Assembly: GCF_029887935.1 (NCBI RefSeq) | Contig: NZ_JARXRO010000018.1 | Coordinates: forward strand, 401,977 to 465,976 | Source of the DNA: Luteimonas kalidii | Lineage (GTDB): Bacteria > Pseudomonadota > Gammaproteobacteria > Xanthomonadales > Xanthomonadaceae | Direction of reading: 5' to 3' | DNA: 64,000 bases | Part shown: positions 57,071-64,000 of the stretch, one piece after another | Layout of the letters: each line of letters opens with the position of its first letter | How positions within the stretch are numbered: position 1 is the stretch's first letter | Made by a program: the position numbers and the translations under genes | Notes under the pieces: model-generated | What the model saw: the letters and a program-made list of their open reading frames with translations, nothing else | What the model was told of the DNA's origin: nothing | Database searches by the model: none

Positions 57071-58600
57071 ATGCGGACGCGCATGCATGGACCTCCGCAT
57101 GCGGGCGCGCTCACGCCGCGTCCGCGGCTGCCGCCCGACAATGCGCATCCGCCCGTCGCCGCCGCCGCATTGCCACCCCAACGCCTGCTGCCGCTGATCG
57201 TCGCCACCGCGCTGTTCATCGAAAACATGGACTCCACGGCGATCTCCACCTCGCTGCCGCAGATCGCCGCCGACCTCGGCGTCGAGCCGGTGGCGCTGAA
57301 GCTGGCGATCACCACCTACATGCTGGCCCTGGCCGTGTTCATCCCGGTCAGCGGCTGGGTGGCGGACCGTTTCGGCGCGCGGCGCGTGTTCATCGCCGCG
57401 ATCGCGGTGTTCCTGCTCGGCTCGCTCGGCTGCGCGGCCAGCGACGGCCTGGGGCAGCTGGTGGCCGGACGCTTCGTGCAGGGCATGGGCGGGGCGATGA
57501 TGGTGCCGGTCGGGCGGCTGGTGCTGCTGCGCAGCGTGGAGAAGTCCGAACTGGTGCGGGCGCTCAGCTGGCTTACCATCCCGGCCATGCTGGGCCCGAT
57601 GCTGGGGCCGGTGCTGGGCGGCGCGATCACCACCTACGCGCACTGGCGCTTCATCTTCCTGATCAACATTCCCATGGGCCTGCTGGGGATGTGGCTGGCG
57701 TGGCGGCACATTCCGGAGCTGCGCCAGGCGGTGGGGCCGCTGGACGTGCGCGGATTCCTGCTCTCGGCGAGCGGGCTGGCGCTGGCGATGTTCGGGCTCT
57801 CGGCGATCGGCCGCGGCCTGGTGCCGGGCGTGGTGCTGGCCGCGTGCATGCTGGCCGGCGCGGCCCTGCTGGCGGGGTATGTCCGCCATGCGCGCACGCA
57901 TCCGCAACCCCTGCTGCGCCTGGACCTGCTGCGCGTCCCCACCTTCCGCACGGCGGTGGTGGGCGGTTCGCTGTTCCGCATCGGCATCGGCGCCACGCCC
58001 TTCCTGCTGCCGTTGATGCTGCAGCTGTCGTTCGGGCTCGATCCGCTGGAGTCGGGCCTGGTCACGTTCACCTCGACCGCGGGCGCGATGGTGATGAAGG
58101 TGGTGGCGCCACGCATCCTGCACCGCTTCGGCTTCCGCCCGGTGCTGGTGTGGAACGGGCTGGCGGCCTCGCTGATGCTGTGCGGCTTCGGCCTGTTCCG
58201 CGCCGACACGCCGTATCCGCTGATGGTCGGCGTGCTGCTGGCCAGCGGCTTCCTGCGCTCGCTGCAGTTCACCAGCCTCAACGCGATCGCCTACGCCGAC
58301 ATCGACCAGGCGCGGATGAGCCAGGCCAGCAGCCTGGCCGCGATGGCGCAGCAGATCGCGCTCGCCCTGGGCGTGACCATCGGCGGCTTCGCGCTGAGCC
58401 TGGCCGGCACGTTGACGGGACGCGCCGACGACGCACCGATCAATTTCACGTTCGCCTTCCTCACCGTGGGGCTGGTGTCGGTGGTCTCGACCTGGCAGAT
58501 GCGCAGGCTGGCGCCGGATGCCGGCGCGGAAATGGCCGGCCGCGCGGAGGCCGGGCGGGAAGTGGCCGAGCCGAAGGCGGAATCGCGGCCGCAGGCATGA
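57071..58600 (+). CDS. MFS drug-efflux transporter (DHA2-like)
   Basis: 509 aa from ATG 57071. Fourteen hydrophobic segments; LFIENMDSTAISTSLPQIA in the first helix and the loop motif GWVADRFGARRVF are typical of the EmrB/QacA group, as is GPVLGGAITTYAHWRFIFLIN (motif C region). It probably exports drugs or toxic compounds using the proton gradient. Start uncertain: ATG 57083 is also possible; upstream Met codons give only Arg/His-rich sequence. Divergent from the HWE kinase 165 bases away. Confidence 0.88.
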   Translation: MRTRMHGPPHAGALTPRPRLPPDNAHPPVAAAALPPQRLLPLIVATALFIENMDSTAISTSLPQIAADLGVEPVALKLAITTYMLALAVFIPVSGWVADRFGARRVFIAAIAVFLLGSLGCAASDGLGQLVAGRFVQGMGGAMMVPVGRLVLLRSVEKSELVRALSWLTIPAMLGPMLGPVLGGAITTYAHWRFIFLINIPMGLLGMWLAWRHIPELRQAVGPLDVRGFLLSASGLALAMFGLSAIGRGLVPGVVLAACMLAGAALLAGYVRHARTHPQPLLRLDLLRVPTFRTAVVGGSLFRIGIGATPFLLPLMLQLSFGLDPLESGLVTFTSTAGAMVMKVVAPRILHRFGFRPVLVWNGLAASLMLCGFGLFRADTPYPLMVGVLLASGFLRSLQFTSLNAIAYADIDQARMSQASSLAAMAQQIALALGVTIGGFALSLAGTLTGRADDAPINFTFAFLTVGLVSVVSTWQMRRLAPDAGAEMAGRAEAGREVAEPKAESRPQA

Positions 58601-58785
58601 GCATGAGGAGGATCGGCGTGCCCGCGCGTCGGGCACCGCGCCGGGGCACGCGTGAGGTGCGCGCGATGCACGTGAGCGCATGCCGAAGGCGGCGGTCAGC
58701 TTGATGAATCCCCCTCACGCCCCCTGCATTGGAATGCGCGCACCTTGCCGTGGCGACACCCCGCTCGCGACGAAGGACGCATCAC

Positions 58786-58983
58786 ATGTTTGCGCAGCAC
58801 GATCAGCAGCCACAGGCCCACGGCACACCGGATCGGGATGATCCCGGACAGGCGCCGCCGGCGCAGGATCCCGGGCGGACTCACACCGATCCGCAGCGGT
58901 TTCCCGGGCAGCAGCCCGGCCAGCAGCCGCGGCAGGATCCAGGCTCCGGACCGGATCGCGATCCCGAGCTGCAGGGGCATTGA
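58786..58983 (+). CDS. Small Pro/Gln/Asp-rich protein
   Basis: 65 aa, predicted disordered. The sequence is nearly free of hydrophobic residues (MFAQHDQQPQAHGTPDRDDP, RFPGQQPGQQPRQ). ATG 58786 follows AAGGA at normal spacing, which is the main support. It may be a small stress-related hydrophilin-like protein. Confidence 0.5.
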   Translation: MFAQHDQQPQAHGTPDRDDPGQAPPAQDPGRTHTDPQRFPGQQPGQQPRQDPGSGPDRDPELQGH

Positions 58984-59047
58984 GGATGTGCAGGCCACTT
59001 CGCGCGCGCCACGTGCGCCCGCTTCGTCCACAGCGGCGGGCATCGCC

Positions 59048-59248
59048 ATGAGCAAGGACAAGGACTCCCCACCCGACGCGCCAGCGTCCGACCAGCTGGA
59101 GCGCGAACAGCGCTCCTATCCCCACGGAAGCGGCGACCGCAACAGCTGGTCGCCCTTTGGCAAGGACCGCATGCCGATCCACGAGGGTGGCACCCAGCGC
59201 CACGCGCCACCCGAACCCGAGAAGCGGCCACCGGCGCCCCGGCGCTGA
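59048..59248 (+). CDS. Small hydrophilic protein
   Basis: 66 aa (MSKDKDSPPDAPASDQLER, SYPHGSGDRNSWSPFGKDR). Highly polar and probably disordered. It lies just upstream of manganese catalase on the same strand. No family recognised; support is composition, start signal and placement. Confidence 0.6.
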   Translation: MSKDKDSPPDAPASDQLEREQRSYPHGSGDRNSWSPFGKDRMPIHEGGTQRHAPPEPEKRPPAPRR

Positions 59249-59397
59249 TCCTCCGGGAGCGCCGCCTGTCGCGGCGTTCTCGACCACCACGCCTCCTGCC
59301 GCGCGGATGCCGGCGCGCGCTTCCATGCCGCGTCCGTCCACGGCGGCAGTCGATCCACCCTCTTCCACCACCTGCCGAACGGCAAGGGAACCGAACC

Positions 59398-60399
59398 ATG
59401 TTCACCCACAACAAGACACTCCAGTACACCGTCCGCGTCTCCGAACCCAACCCCGCGCTGGCGAACCTGCTGCTCGAGCAGTTCGGTGGTCCGCAGGGCG
59501 AGCTTGCGGCGGCGATGCGCTACTTCACCCAGGCGCTGGCGGAGGACGATCCGGGCCGCAAGGACATGCTGCTCGACATCTCCACCGAGGAACTCAGCCA
59601 CCTGGAAGTGATCGGCTCGCTGGTGTGCATGCTCAACAAGGGCGCCAAGGGCCGGCTGGCCGAGGCGGTCGAGGAAGAAGGCGAGCTGTTCCGCTCGCTG
59701 CAGGGCGCGGGCAACGATTCGCACCTGACCCAGGTGCTGTACGGCGGCGGCCCGGCCCTGATCAATTCCGGCGGCCAGCTGTGGACCGCGGGCTACATCG
59801 ACAGCATCGGCGAGCCCACCGCGGACCTGCGCTCGAACATCGCGGCCGAGGCGCGCGCGAAGATCGTCTACGAGCGCCTGATCAACGTCACCGCCGATCC
59901 GGGCGTCAAGGAAGCGCTCACCTTCCTGATGACGCGCGAGATGTCGCACCAGAAGTCGTTCGAGAAGGCGCTGTACGCGATCGAGCCGAACTTCCCGCCG
60001 GGCAAGCTGGCCGGCATGCCGGAGTTCGAGGAAATGTACGTCAACACCTCGCAGGGCGAGGGCGACATGCGCGGACCCTGGAACAGCGACGAGAACTTCG
60101 ACTACGTCAGCGATCCCGCGCGGTTCACCGCGGTCGACGGCGGCGACGGATCGGCGAGCGTGCGCCTGCCGGCGGCGCAGAAGAAGCTCGTCGACGCGAT
60201 GGCCGATCGGTCCACGTCGGCGCCCGACGCCAACCCGGTGACGGGCATCGAACTGGGCAAGGCGGAGGGCACGATGGCGCGCACCACCAAGGTCGAGCTC
60301 GACGCCGGGGGCAGCCCAGCGGACGCGGATGCGGGGACGCAATCCAGGCCCGCGAAATCCACCTCGGCGGCGAAGGGCAAGTCCCGGTCGAAGCGCTGA
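59398..60399 (+). CDS. Manganese catalase
   Basis: 333 aa. Di-manganese catalases split hydrogen peroxide without haem. The ligand motifs are visible: Glu35 in GELAAAMRYF, Glu65 and His68 in ISTEELSHLEV, Glu in AEARAKIVYERL (about 151) and the Glu/His pair in REMSHQKSFEKAL (about 181-184). The final 50 residues are a Lys/Ser/Ala-rich tail absent from core enzymes. Length and fold match the bacterial family. It shares the region with a haem catalase at 63,112. Confidence 0.95.
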   Translation: MFTHNKTLQYTVRVSEPNPALANLLLEQFGGPQGELAAAMRYFTQALAEDDPGRKDMLLDISTEELSHLEVIGSLVCMLNKGAKGRLAEAVEEEGELFRSLQGAGNDSHLTQVLYGGGPALINSGGQLWTAGYIDSIGEPTADLRSNIAAEARAKIVYERLINVTADPGVKEALTFLMTREMSHQKSFEKALYAIEPNFPPGKLAGMPEFEEMYVNTSQGEGDMRGPWNSDENFDYVSDPARFTAVDGGDGSASVRLPAAQKKLVDAMADRSTSAPDANPVTGIELGKAEGTMARTTKVELDAGGSPADADAGTQSRPAKSTSAAKGKSRSKR

Positions 60400-60427
60400 G
60401 TACGGCGCACTCCCCGTGCAGTCCAAC

Positions 60428-60448
60428 GCGCCCGGCACTGCCGGGCGC
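60428..60448. terminator. Hairpin after manganese catalase
   Basis: GCGCCCGGC, three-base loop, GCCGGGCGC: a perfect 9-bp stem 29 bases after the stop codon. No T tract follows, so intrinsic termination is not assured. Confidence 0.45.
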
Positions 60449-60571
60449 GCTGGCATCCAGCGGTTGGGCGCGTGGCGGCGCGAAAGGCGGAAGCCGCCCG
60501 TCGACCTGCAGGTCACGCCATCTTGATCCGCGCTCGCGGAAGGTAGTGCTCCAATTCCAGTGGAGATGCCC

Positions 60572-60973
60572 GTGACCATGATTCCCTCCGAAGCCCTGGT
60601 GGTCGTCGCCGACGGCGGCGGCGCGCGCCTGTTCCGCAACAAGGGTGACGAGCGCGCGCTCTCGCTGCACCAGGTGGAGCTGCGCGAGCTGATGAACATG
60701 GATGACGACGGCCCCGCGGGCAGCATGCCGGGGGAGTCGACCGGGCAGCAGATCGACGAGGCCACCTTCGCCAAGCAACTGGCGCTGGCGCTCAACGAGG
60801 GTGCGCTCAAGCAGCAGTACGAGGCGCTGGTGCTGATCGCCGATCCGACGACGCTCGGGCGGATGCGCCCGCTGCTGCACAAGGAAGTGGTCGCGCGCAC
60901 CGTGACCGAACTGGCCAAGACCCTGACCAATGCGCCGCTGGAGGACATCGAGCGCGCGCTCCGGCCGTCGTGA
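60572..60973 (+). CDS. Host-attachment-family protein (AtsE/baeRF-like)
   Basis: 133 aa. EALVVVADGGGARLFRNKGD and LVLIADPTTLGRMRPLLHKEV are typical of the family annotated as required for attachment to host cells, related to the bacterial/archaeal eRF1-like domain. The role in a free-living bacterium is unknown. GTG 60572 is preferred by its GGAG spacing; ATG 60578 is the alternative. It overlaps the thioredoxin gene by four bases. Confidence 0.82.
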   Translation: MTMIPSEALVVVADGGGARLFRNKGDERALSLHQVELRELMNMDDDGPAGSMPGESTGQQIDEATFAKQLALALNEGALKQQYEALVLIADPTTLGRMRPLLHKEVVARTVTELAKTLTNAPLEDIERALRPS

Positions 60974-61302
60974 CCTACCAGGGCCAGTACGGCGCCCGGG
61001 AACCGGCCCGTACGGAACTCGATGCGATGCCCGGTGCGGTGCTGCTGGAGTTCGGGGCACCGTGGTGCGGACATTGTCGTGCCGCCCAGCCCGCGCTGCA
61101 GGCACTGCTGGCGGCGCGCGACGGCCTCACCCACCTCAAGATCGAGGACGGACGCGGCAGGCCGCTGGGGCGCGCCTTCGGCGTGAAGCTGTGGCCCACG
61201 CTGGTACTGCTGCGCGCTGGTCAGGAACAGGCGCGCGTGGTGCGACCGCTGTCCCGCGAGGACCTGGCCGTGCTCGCGTCGGCACTGGACGCTCCCGCCT
61301 GA
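60970..61302 (+). CDS. Thioredoxin-family protein
   Basis: 110 aa from GTG overlapping the previous stop. A thioredoxin fold with the active site APWCGHCRAAQ (about residues 30-40) and the cis-proline loop VKLWPTLVLLRAG. Cytosolic, probably a disulphide reductase coupled to peroxide defence, given the two catalases nearby. The WCGHC centre (instead of WCGPC) is often seen in thioredoxin-like stress proteins. Confidence 0.9.
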   Translation: MTYQGQYGAREPARTELDAMPGAVLLEFGAPWCGHCRAAQPALQALLAARDGLTHLKIEDGRGRPLGRAFGVKLWPTLVLLRAGQEQARVVRPLSREDLAVLASALDAPA

Positions 61303-61461
61303 GGCCGTTGACCGGCGCGTGCGCAGACTGCGCAGGGAGGGAGCGCGGCCACCATGGTGGCGCCAGGCATGCCTGGGCCGGATCACGGTGCGCGGTGCAC
61401 ACCGGGTCGTGCACCGGCCTGCTGTAGCATCGGTGCCCCTTCGCTTCGCATCGAATTTCCC

Positions 61462-63006
61462 ATGGAATGGCTCTCGGACCCGAGCATCTGGATGGGTCTC
61501 GCCACCCTCGTGATCCTCGAGATCATCCTGGGCATCGACAACCTGGTGTTCATCGCGATCCTGGCGGACAAGCTGCCGCCGGAGCAGCGCGACAAGGCCC
61601 GGATCATCGGCCTGAGCCTGGCGCTGGTGATGCGCCTGGTGCTGCTGGCGGCGCTGTCGTGGATCATGCGCCTGACCGAGCCGCTGTTCGCGGTCCTCGG
61701 CCATGAGTTCTCCGGGCGCGACCTGATCCTGCTCGGGGGCGGCCTGTTCCTGCTGTTCAAGGCCACGATGGAACTGCACGAGCGGCTCGAAGGGACGTCG
61801 CACGCCAATACGGGCAACAAGGCGTATGCCGCGTTCGGCGTCGTAGTCACCCAGATCGTGATCCTGGACGCGGTGTTCTCGCTCGACTCGGTGATCACCG
61901 CGGTGGGCATGGTCGACGAGCTCGGCGTGATGTACGCCGCGGTGACCATCGCCATGGCGGTGATGCTGCTGGCCAGCAAGCCGCTCACGAATTTCGTCAA
62001 CCGCCACCCGACGGTGGTGGTGCTGTGCCTGGGCTTCCTGCTGATGATCGGCTTCAGCCTGGTCGCGGAAGGCCTGGGCTTCAAGATCCCGAAGGGCTAC
62101 CTGTACGCGGCGATCGTGTTCTCGATCCTGATCGAGTCGTTCAACCAGGTCACCATGTTCAAGCGCGAGAAGAAGGTGCGCACGCTGCCGATGCGGCAGC
62201 GCACCGCCGAGGCGCTGACGCGCCTGCTGGGCGCGCGCAACGGGGTCGATGGCGCACAGGGCGCGGGCGGGGGCGGCACGGATGCATCGGGCGAGCGGCT
62301 GAAGACGTCCGAACACGACATGATCCACAGCGTGCTGTCGCTGGCAGAGCGGTCGGTGGCCACCGTGATGACCGTGCGCACCGACATCCAGTGGATCGAC
62401 GGCAGCCGCGGCATGGCGCACGCCGCCGAGCGCCTGACGCGTTCGCCGCATACCCGGCAGCTGGTCTGCGACGGCGAGCTCGACAATCTGCAGGGCGTGG
62501 TGCAGAGCCGCGACCTGCTGGCCGGCGTGCTGTCGGGCAAGCCGCTGGAACTGGCGGACCATCTGCGTGAACCGCTGATCCTGCCCGAAGGCACGACGGC
62601 GCTGCGCGCGCTCGAGCGCCTCCGCGAGCATCCGATCCCGCTCGCGATCGTGGTGGACGAATACGGCGGCGTGATCGGCCTGGTGACCGCCAACGACCTG
62701 CTCGCCGCGATCGCCGGCGACCTCGCCGACACCCGCGATGCCGATTACGGCGCGACGCAGCTGGAGGACGGCAGCTGGAACGTCGATGCCTCGATGTCGA
62801 TGGAGGAGGTGGAGCGCGCGACGGACATCCCGCTGCCGCGCGATTCGGCCTACGTGACGTTGTCGGGGCTGTTCCTGCACACGCTGGGGCGACTGCCGAT
62901 GCCGGGCGACACGATCGAGGTCGCGGGCTGGCAGATCGAGGTGGCCTCGCTGGAGCGCAGGCGCGTGGGGAGGGCGGTGCTGCGCAGGCTCCCGCCGGAA
63001 GCGTAG
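61462..63006 (+). CDS. TerC-family membrane protein with CBS pair and CorC-like domain
   Basis: 514 aa. An N-terminal TerC domain with about seven helices and the acidic membrane motifs [14 protein letters not shown] and [14 protein letters not shown] is followed by two CBS repeats (residues about 305-420) and a C-terminal CorC_HlyC domain ([16 protein letters not shown]). This is the YoaE/YegH arrangement. TerC proteins have been linked to manganese export and metal loading of secreted proteins; direct evidence here is only domain content. Length matches E. coli YoaE. Confidence 0.92.
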   Translation: MEWLSDPSIWMGLATLVILEIILGIDNLVFIAILADKLPPEQRDKARIIGLSLALVMRLVLLAALSWIMRLTEPLFAVLGHEFSGRDLILLGGGLFLLFKATMELHERLEGTSHANTGNKAYAAFGVVVTQIVILDAVFSLDSVITAVGMVDELGVMYAAVTIAMAVMLLASKPLTNFVNRHPTVVVLCLGFLLMIGFSLVAEGLGFKIPKGYLYAAIVFSILIESFNQVTMFKREKKVRTLPMRQRTAEALTRLLGARNGVDGAQGAGGGGTDASGERLKTSEHDMIHSVLSLAERSVATVMTVRTDIQWIDGSRGMAHAAERLTRSPHTRQLVCDGELDNLQGVVQSRDLLAGVLSGKPLELADHLREPLILPEGTTALRALERLREHPIPLAIVVDEYGGVIGLVTANDLLAAIAGDLADTRDADYGATQLEDGSWNVDASMSMEEVERATDIPLPRDSAYVTLSGLFLHTLGRLPMPGDTIEVAGWQIEVASLERRRVGRAVLRRLPPEA

Positions 63007-63061
63007 CGCGCGGGGCCCCGACGGCACGCTGCGAGTGGGGGCTCTACGACGTCTTGGTGGA

Positions 63062-63105
63062 GGAAGCCGATGGCGGGCCGGGGCCCGCCCTTGTGCCCGG
63101 CTTCC
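63062..63105. terminator. Nested hairpin between convergent genes
   Basis: GGAAGCC (63062-63068) pairs with GGCTTCC (63099-63105), enclosing GGCGGGC facing GCCCGCC. It lies between the TerC-type gene and the catalase gene, whose stops face each other, and would serve both directions. Confidence 0.55.
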
Positions 63106-63111
63106 GGTGTG

Positions 63112-64000
63112 TCAGGCCAGCGTGCGCAGTTCCGGTTCGCGCGCCCACTGCCGTGTCTTCGCCGCGGCGATGAAGGCGCTGGCGTCGGCGGCATCGACGA
63201 TACCCGCATCCCTGCCGACGTTGCCCGCCTCGAGCAGCGGAGCGGCGCCTGCATCGTGCGCGATCGCCTTCAGGTGCGCCCAAGCGAAGGCGACGAAGTC
63301 GACCGCCGCCGATTCCTTCGCCAGCTTGCTGCCCGCATCCTCGCTCAGGAGCACCGCCACCGCGTCGAACACCACCGAGGGGGTGCCCGCCAGCTGGCCA
63401 TCCGCGGGCTGCTTCTTCCCGTCCGACAGCACCGCGCCGCCGAGCTTGGGCGCCACGATCTTCACCGTCGCGCCCGCGTCCTCGGCGGCCTTGCGCAGCG
63501 CCTTCAGCGCCGCGGCGTCGCTGCCTTCGTCGATCAGGATGCCGATCGTGCGATGCTCGAGCGTCTCGCGCATGCGGCCGATGATGCGCACCTCCGGCGC
63601 CGGGGGCATGTCGGTCGGCGGCACGGCGGCGTCCGGAGCAGGCGGCACCGCGTCCATGCCGAGGCCGTCGGCCACGCGCTGCGCCAGCGACGGGTCGATG
63701 TGCACCAGGTGACCCACCGTGCGCTCGCGCACCTTCGGCGTCTCCACCTTCGAAAGTTCGAACACCAGCGCCGAGGCCAGGTGCGCCTGTTCGGGCGCTT
63801 CCAGGCTGCGGAAGAACATGCGCGCCTGGCTGTAGTGGTCGGCGAAGCTCTCCGGGCGCACGCGGCCCTTGACGCCGTCGTCGGGCAGGGTCGCATGGCT
63901 GCGGAAGCCGGCGCGCTGGTCGGCTCGCGGGCTGTCTTCCTGCAGCGAACTGGGCTCGTAGTTCACCCGGCCCTTGTGCACCTGCATCTGCATGTGGCCG
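63112..64000 (-). CDS. katE: Large-subunit haem catalase (KatE type), 5' part beyond window
   Basis: The minus-strand frame is open to the right edge and ends at 63112-63114. It reads GHMQMQVHKGRVNYEPSSLQ, a conserved segment of clade 2 (HPII-type) catalases, then the extra C-terminal flavodoxin/glutamine-amidotransferase-like domain (GILIDEGSDAAALKALRKAA, AVLLSEDAGSKLAKE, DFVAFAWAHLKAI) found only in large-subunit catalases. The haem-binding core lies outside the window. Convergent with the TerC gene. Confidence 0.92.
   Translation of the reverse strand, partial: GHMQMQVHKGRVNYEPSSLQEDSPRADQRAGFRSHATLPDDGVKGRVRPESFADHYSQARMFFRSLEAPEQAHLASALVFELSKVETPKVRERTVGHLVHIDPSLAQRVADGLGMDAVPPAPDAAVPPTDMPPAPEVRIIGRMRETLEHRTIGILIDEGSDAAALKALRKAAEDAGATVKIVAPKLGGAVLSDGKKQPADGQLAGTPSVVFDAVAVLLSEDAGSKLAKESAAVDFVAFAWAHLKAIAHDAGAAPLLEAGNVGRDAGIVDAADASAFIAAAKTRQWAREPELRTLA

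Noticed and set aside
61303..61461. Manganese-sensing yybP-ykoY riboswitch before the TerC-type gene
   Set aside because: Looked for because TerC genes often carry it; no matching conserved loops or terminator were visible in this 159-base gap.
59116..63027. 1303-codon minus-strand open frame
   Set aside because: Shadow of manganese catalase, thioredoxin and TerC genes on the other strand, all of which carry intact family motifs.

Overview
This is a G+C-rich (roughly 70% by eye) gammaproteobacterial chromosome segment, most likely from the Xanthomonadaceae (Lysobacter/Luteimonas type). Three things point there: the conserved miaA-hfq-hflX-hflK-hflC-DUF2065-purA block, a protein ending in the XVIPCD secretion domain typical of the Xanthomonadales bacteria-killing type IV secretion system, and several families of REP-like palindromes between genes. 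I saw no rRNA, tRNA or CRISPR array, and no integrase or complete IS element.

Layout. 1-9,950: a vWA-domain protein (cut by the left edge), then housekeeping genes for tRNA modification, RNA chaperone Hfq, HflX GTPase, the HflKC membrane complex and adenylosuccinate synthetase. 10,060-12,920: a lipoprotein, a large HExxH protein and a small membrane protein, laid out like an immunity/effector locus. 13,062-15,235: a ParDE-type toxin-antitoxin pair, an AhpD-like protein and an AraC regulator. 15,324-26,489: a tightly overlapping six-gene operon (DUF499 ATPase, short PglZ-like phosphatase, PD-(D/E)XK-like protein, DUF1156 DNA methyltransferase, 165-aa orphan, SNF2 helicase). It looks like a reduced or variant BREX type 3-like phage-defence system and is the most interesting object here. 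It is followed by a 14-unit, exactly 21-bp tandem repeat and a second ParE-type toxin-antitoxin pair.

28,737-34,290: BetT-like transporter, two VOC proteins, an exported alpha/beta hydrolase, two small proteins and a 3-methyladenine DNA glycosylase. 34,457-40,109: a signalling block on the minus strand (single receiver, four-PAS hybrid kinase, MASE1-PAS-GGDEF cyclase) with REP-like elements around it. 40,851-42,866: a probable X-T4SS effector (degenerate M23 fold, peptidoglycan-binding domain, XVIPCD) preceded by an exported candidate immunity protein.

43,057-64,000: stress and envelope functions: glycine-zipper protein, YciE-like ferritin-fold protein, universal stress protein with a SulP transporter, two paralogous histidine kinases flanking a DUF2254 protein, a CDF transporter, an HWE-type kinase with a receiver, an MFS pump, manganese catalase, a host-attachment-family protein, a thioredoxin, a TerC/CBS protein and the 3' end of a large-subunit haem catalase. 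Two small decayed gene fragments (47,405 and 50,224) show that this part has undergone local duplication and loss.
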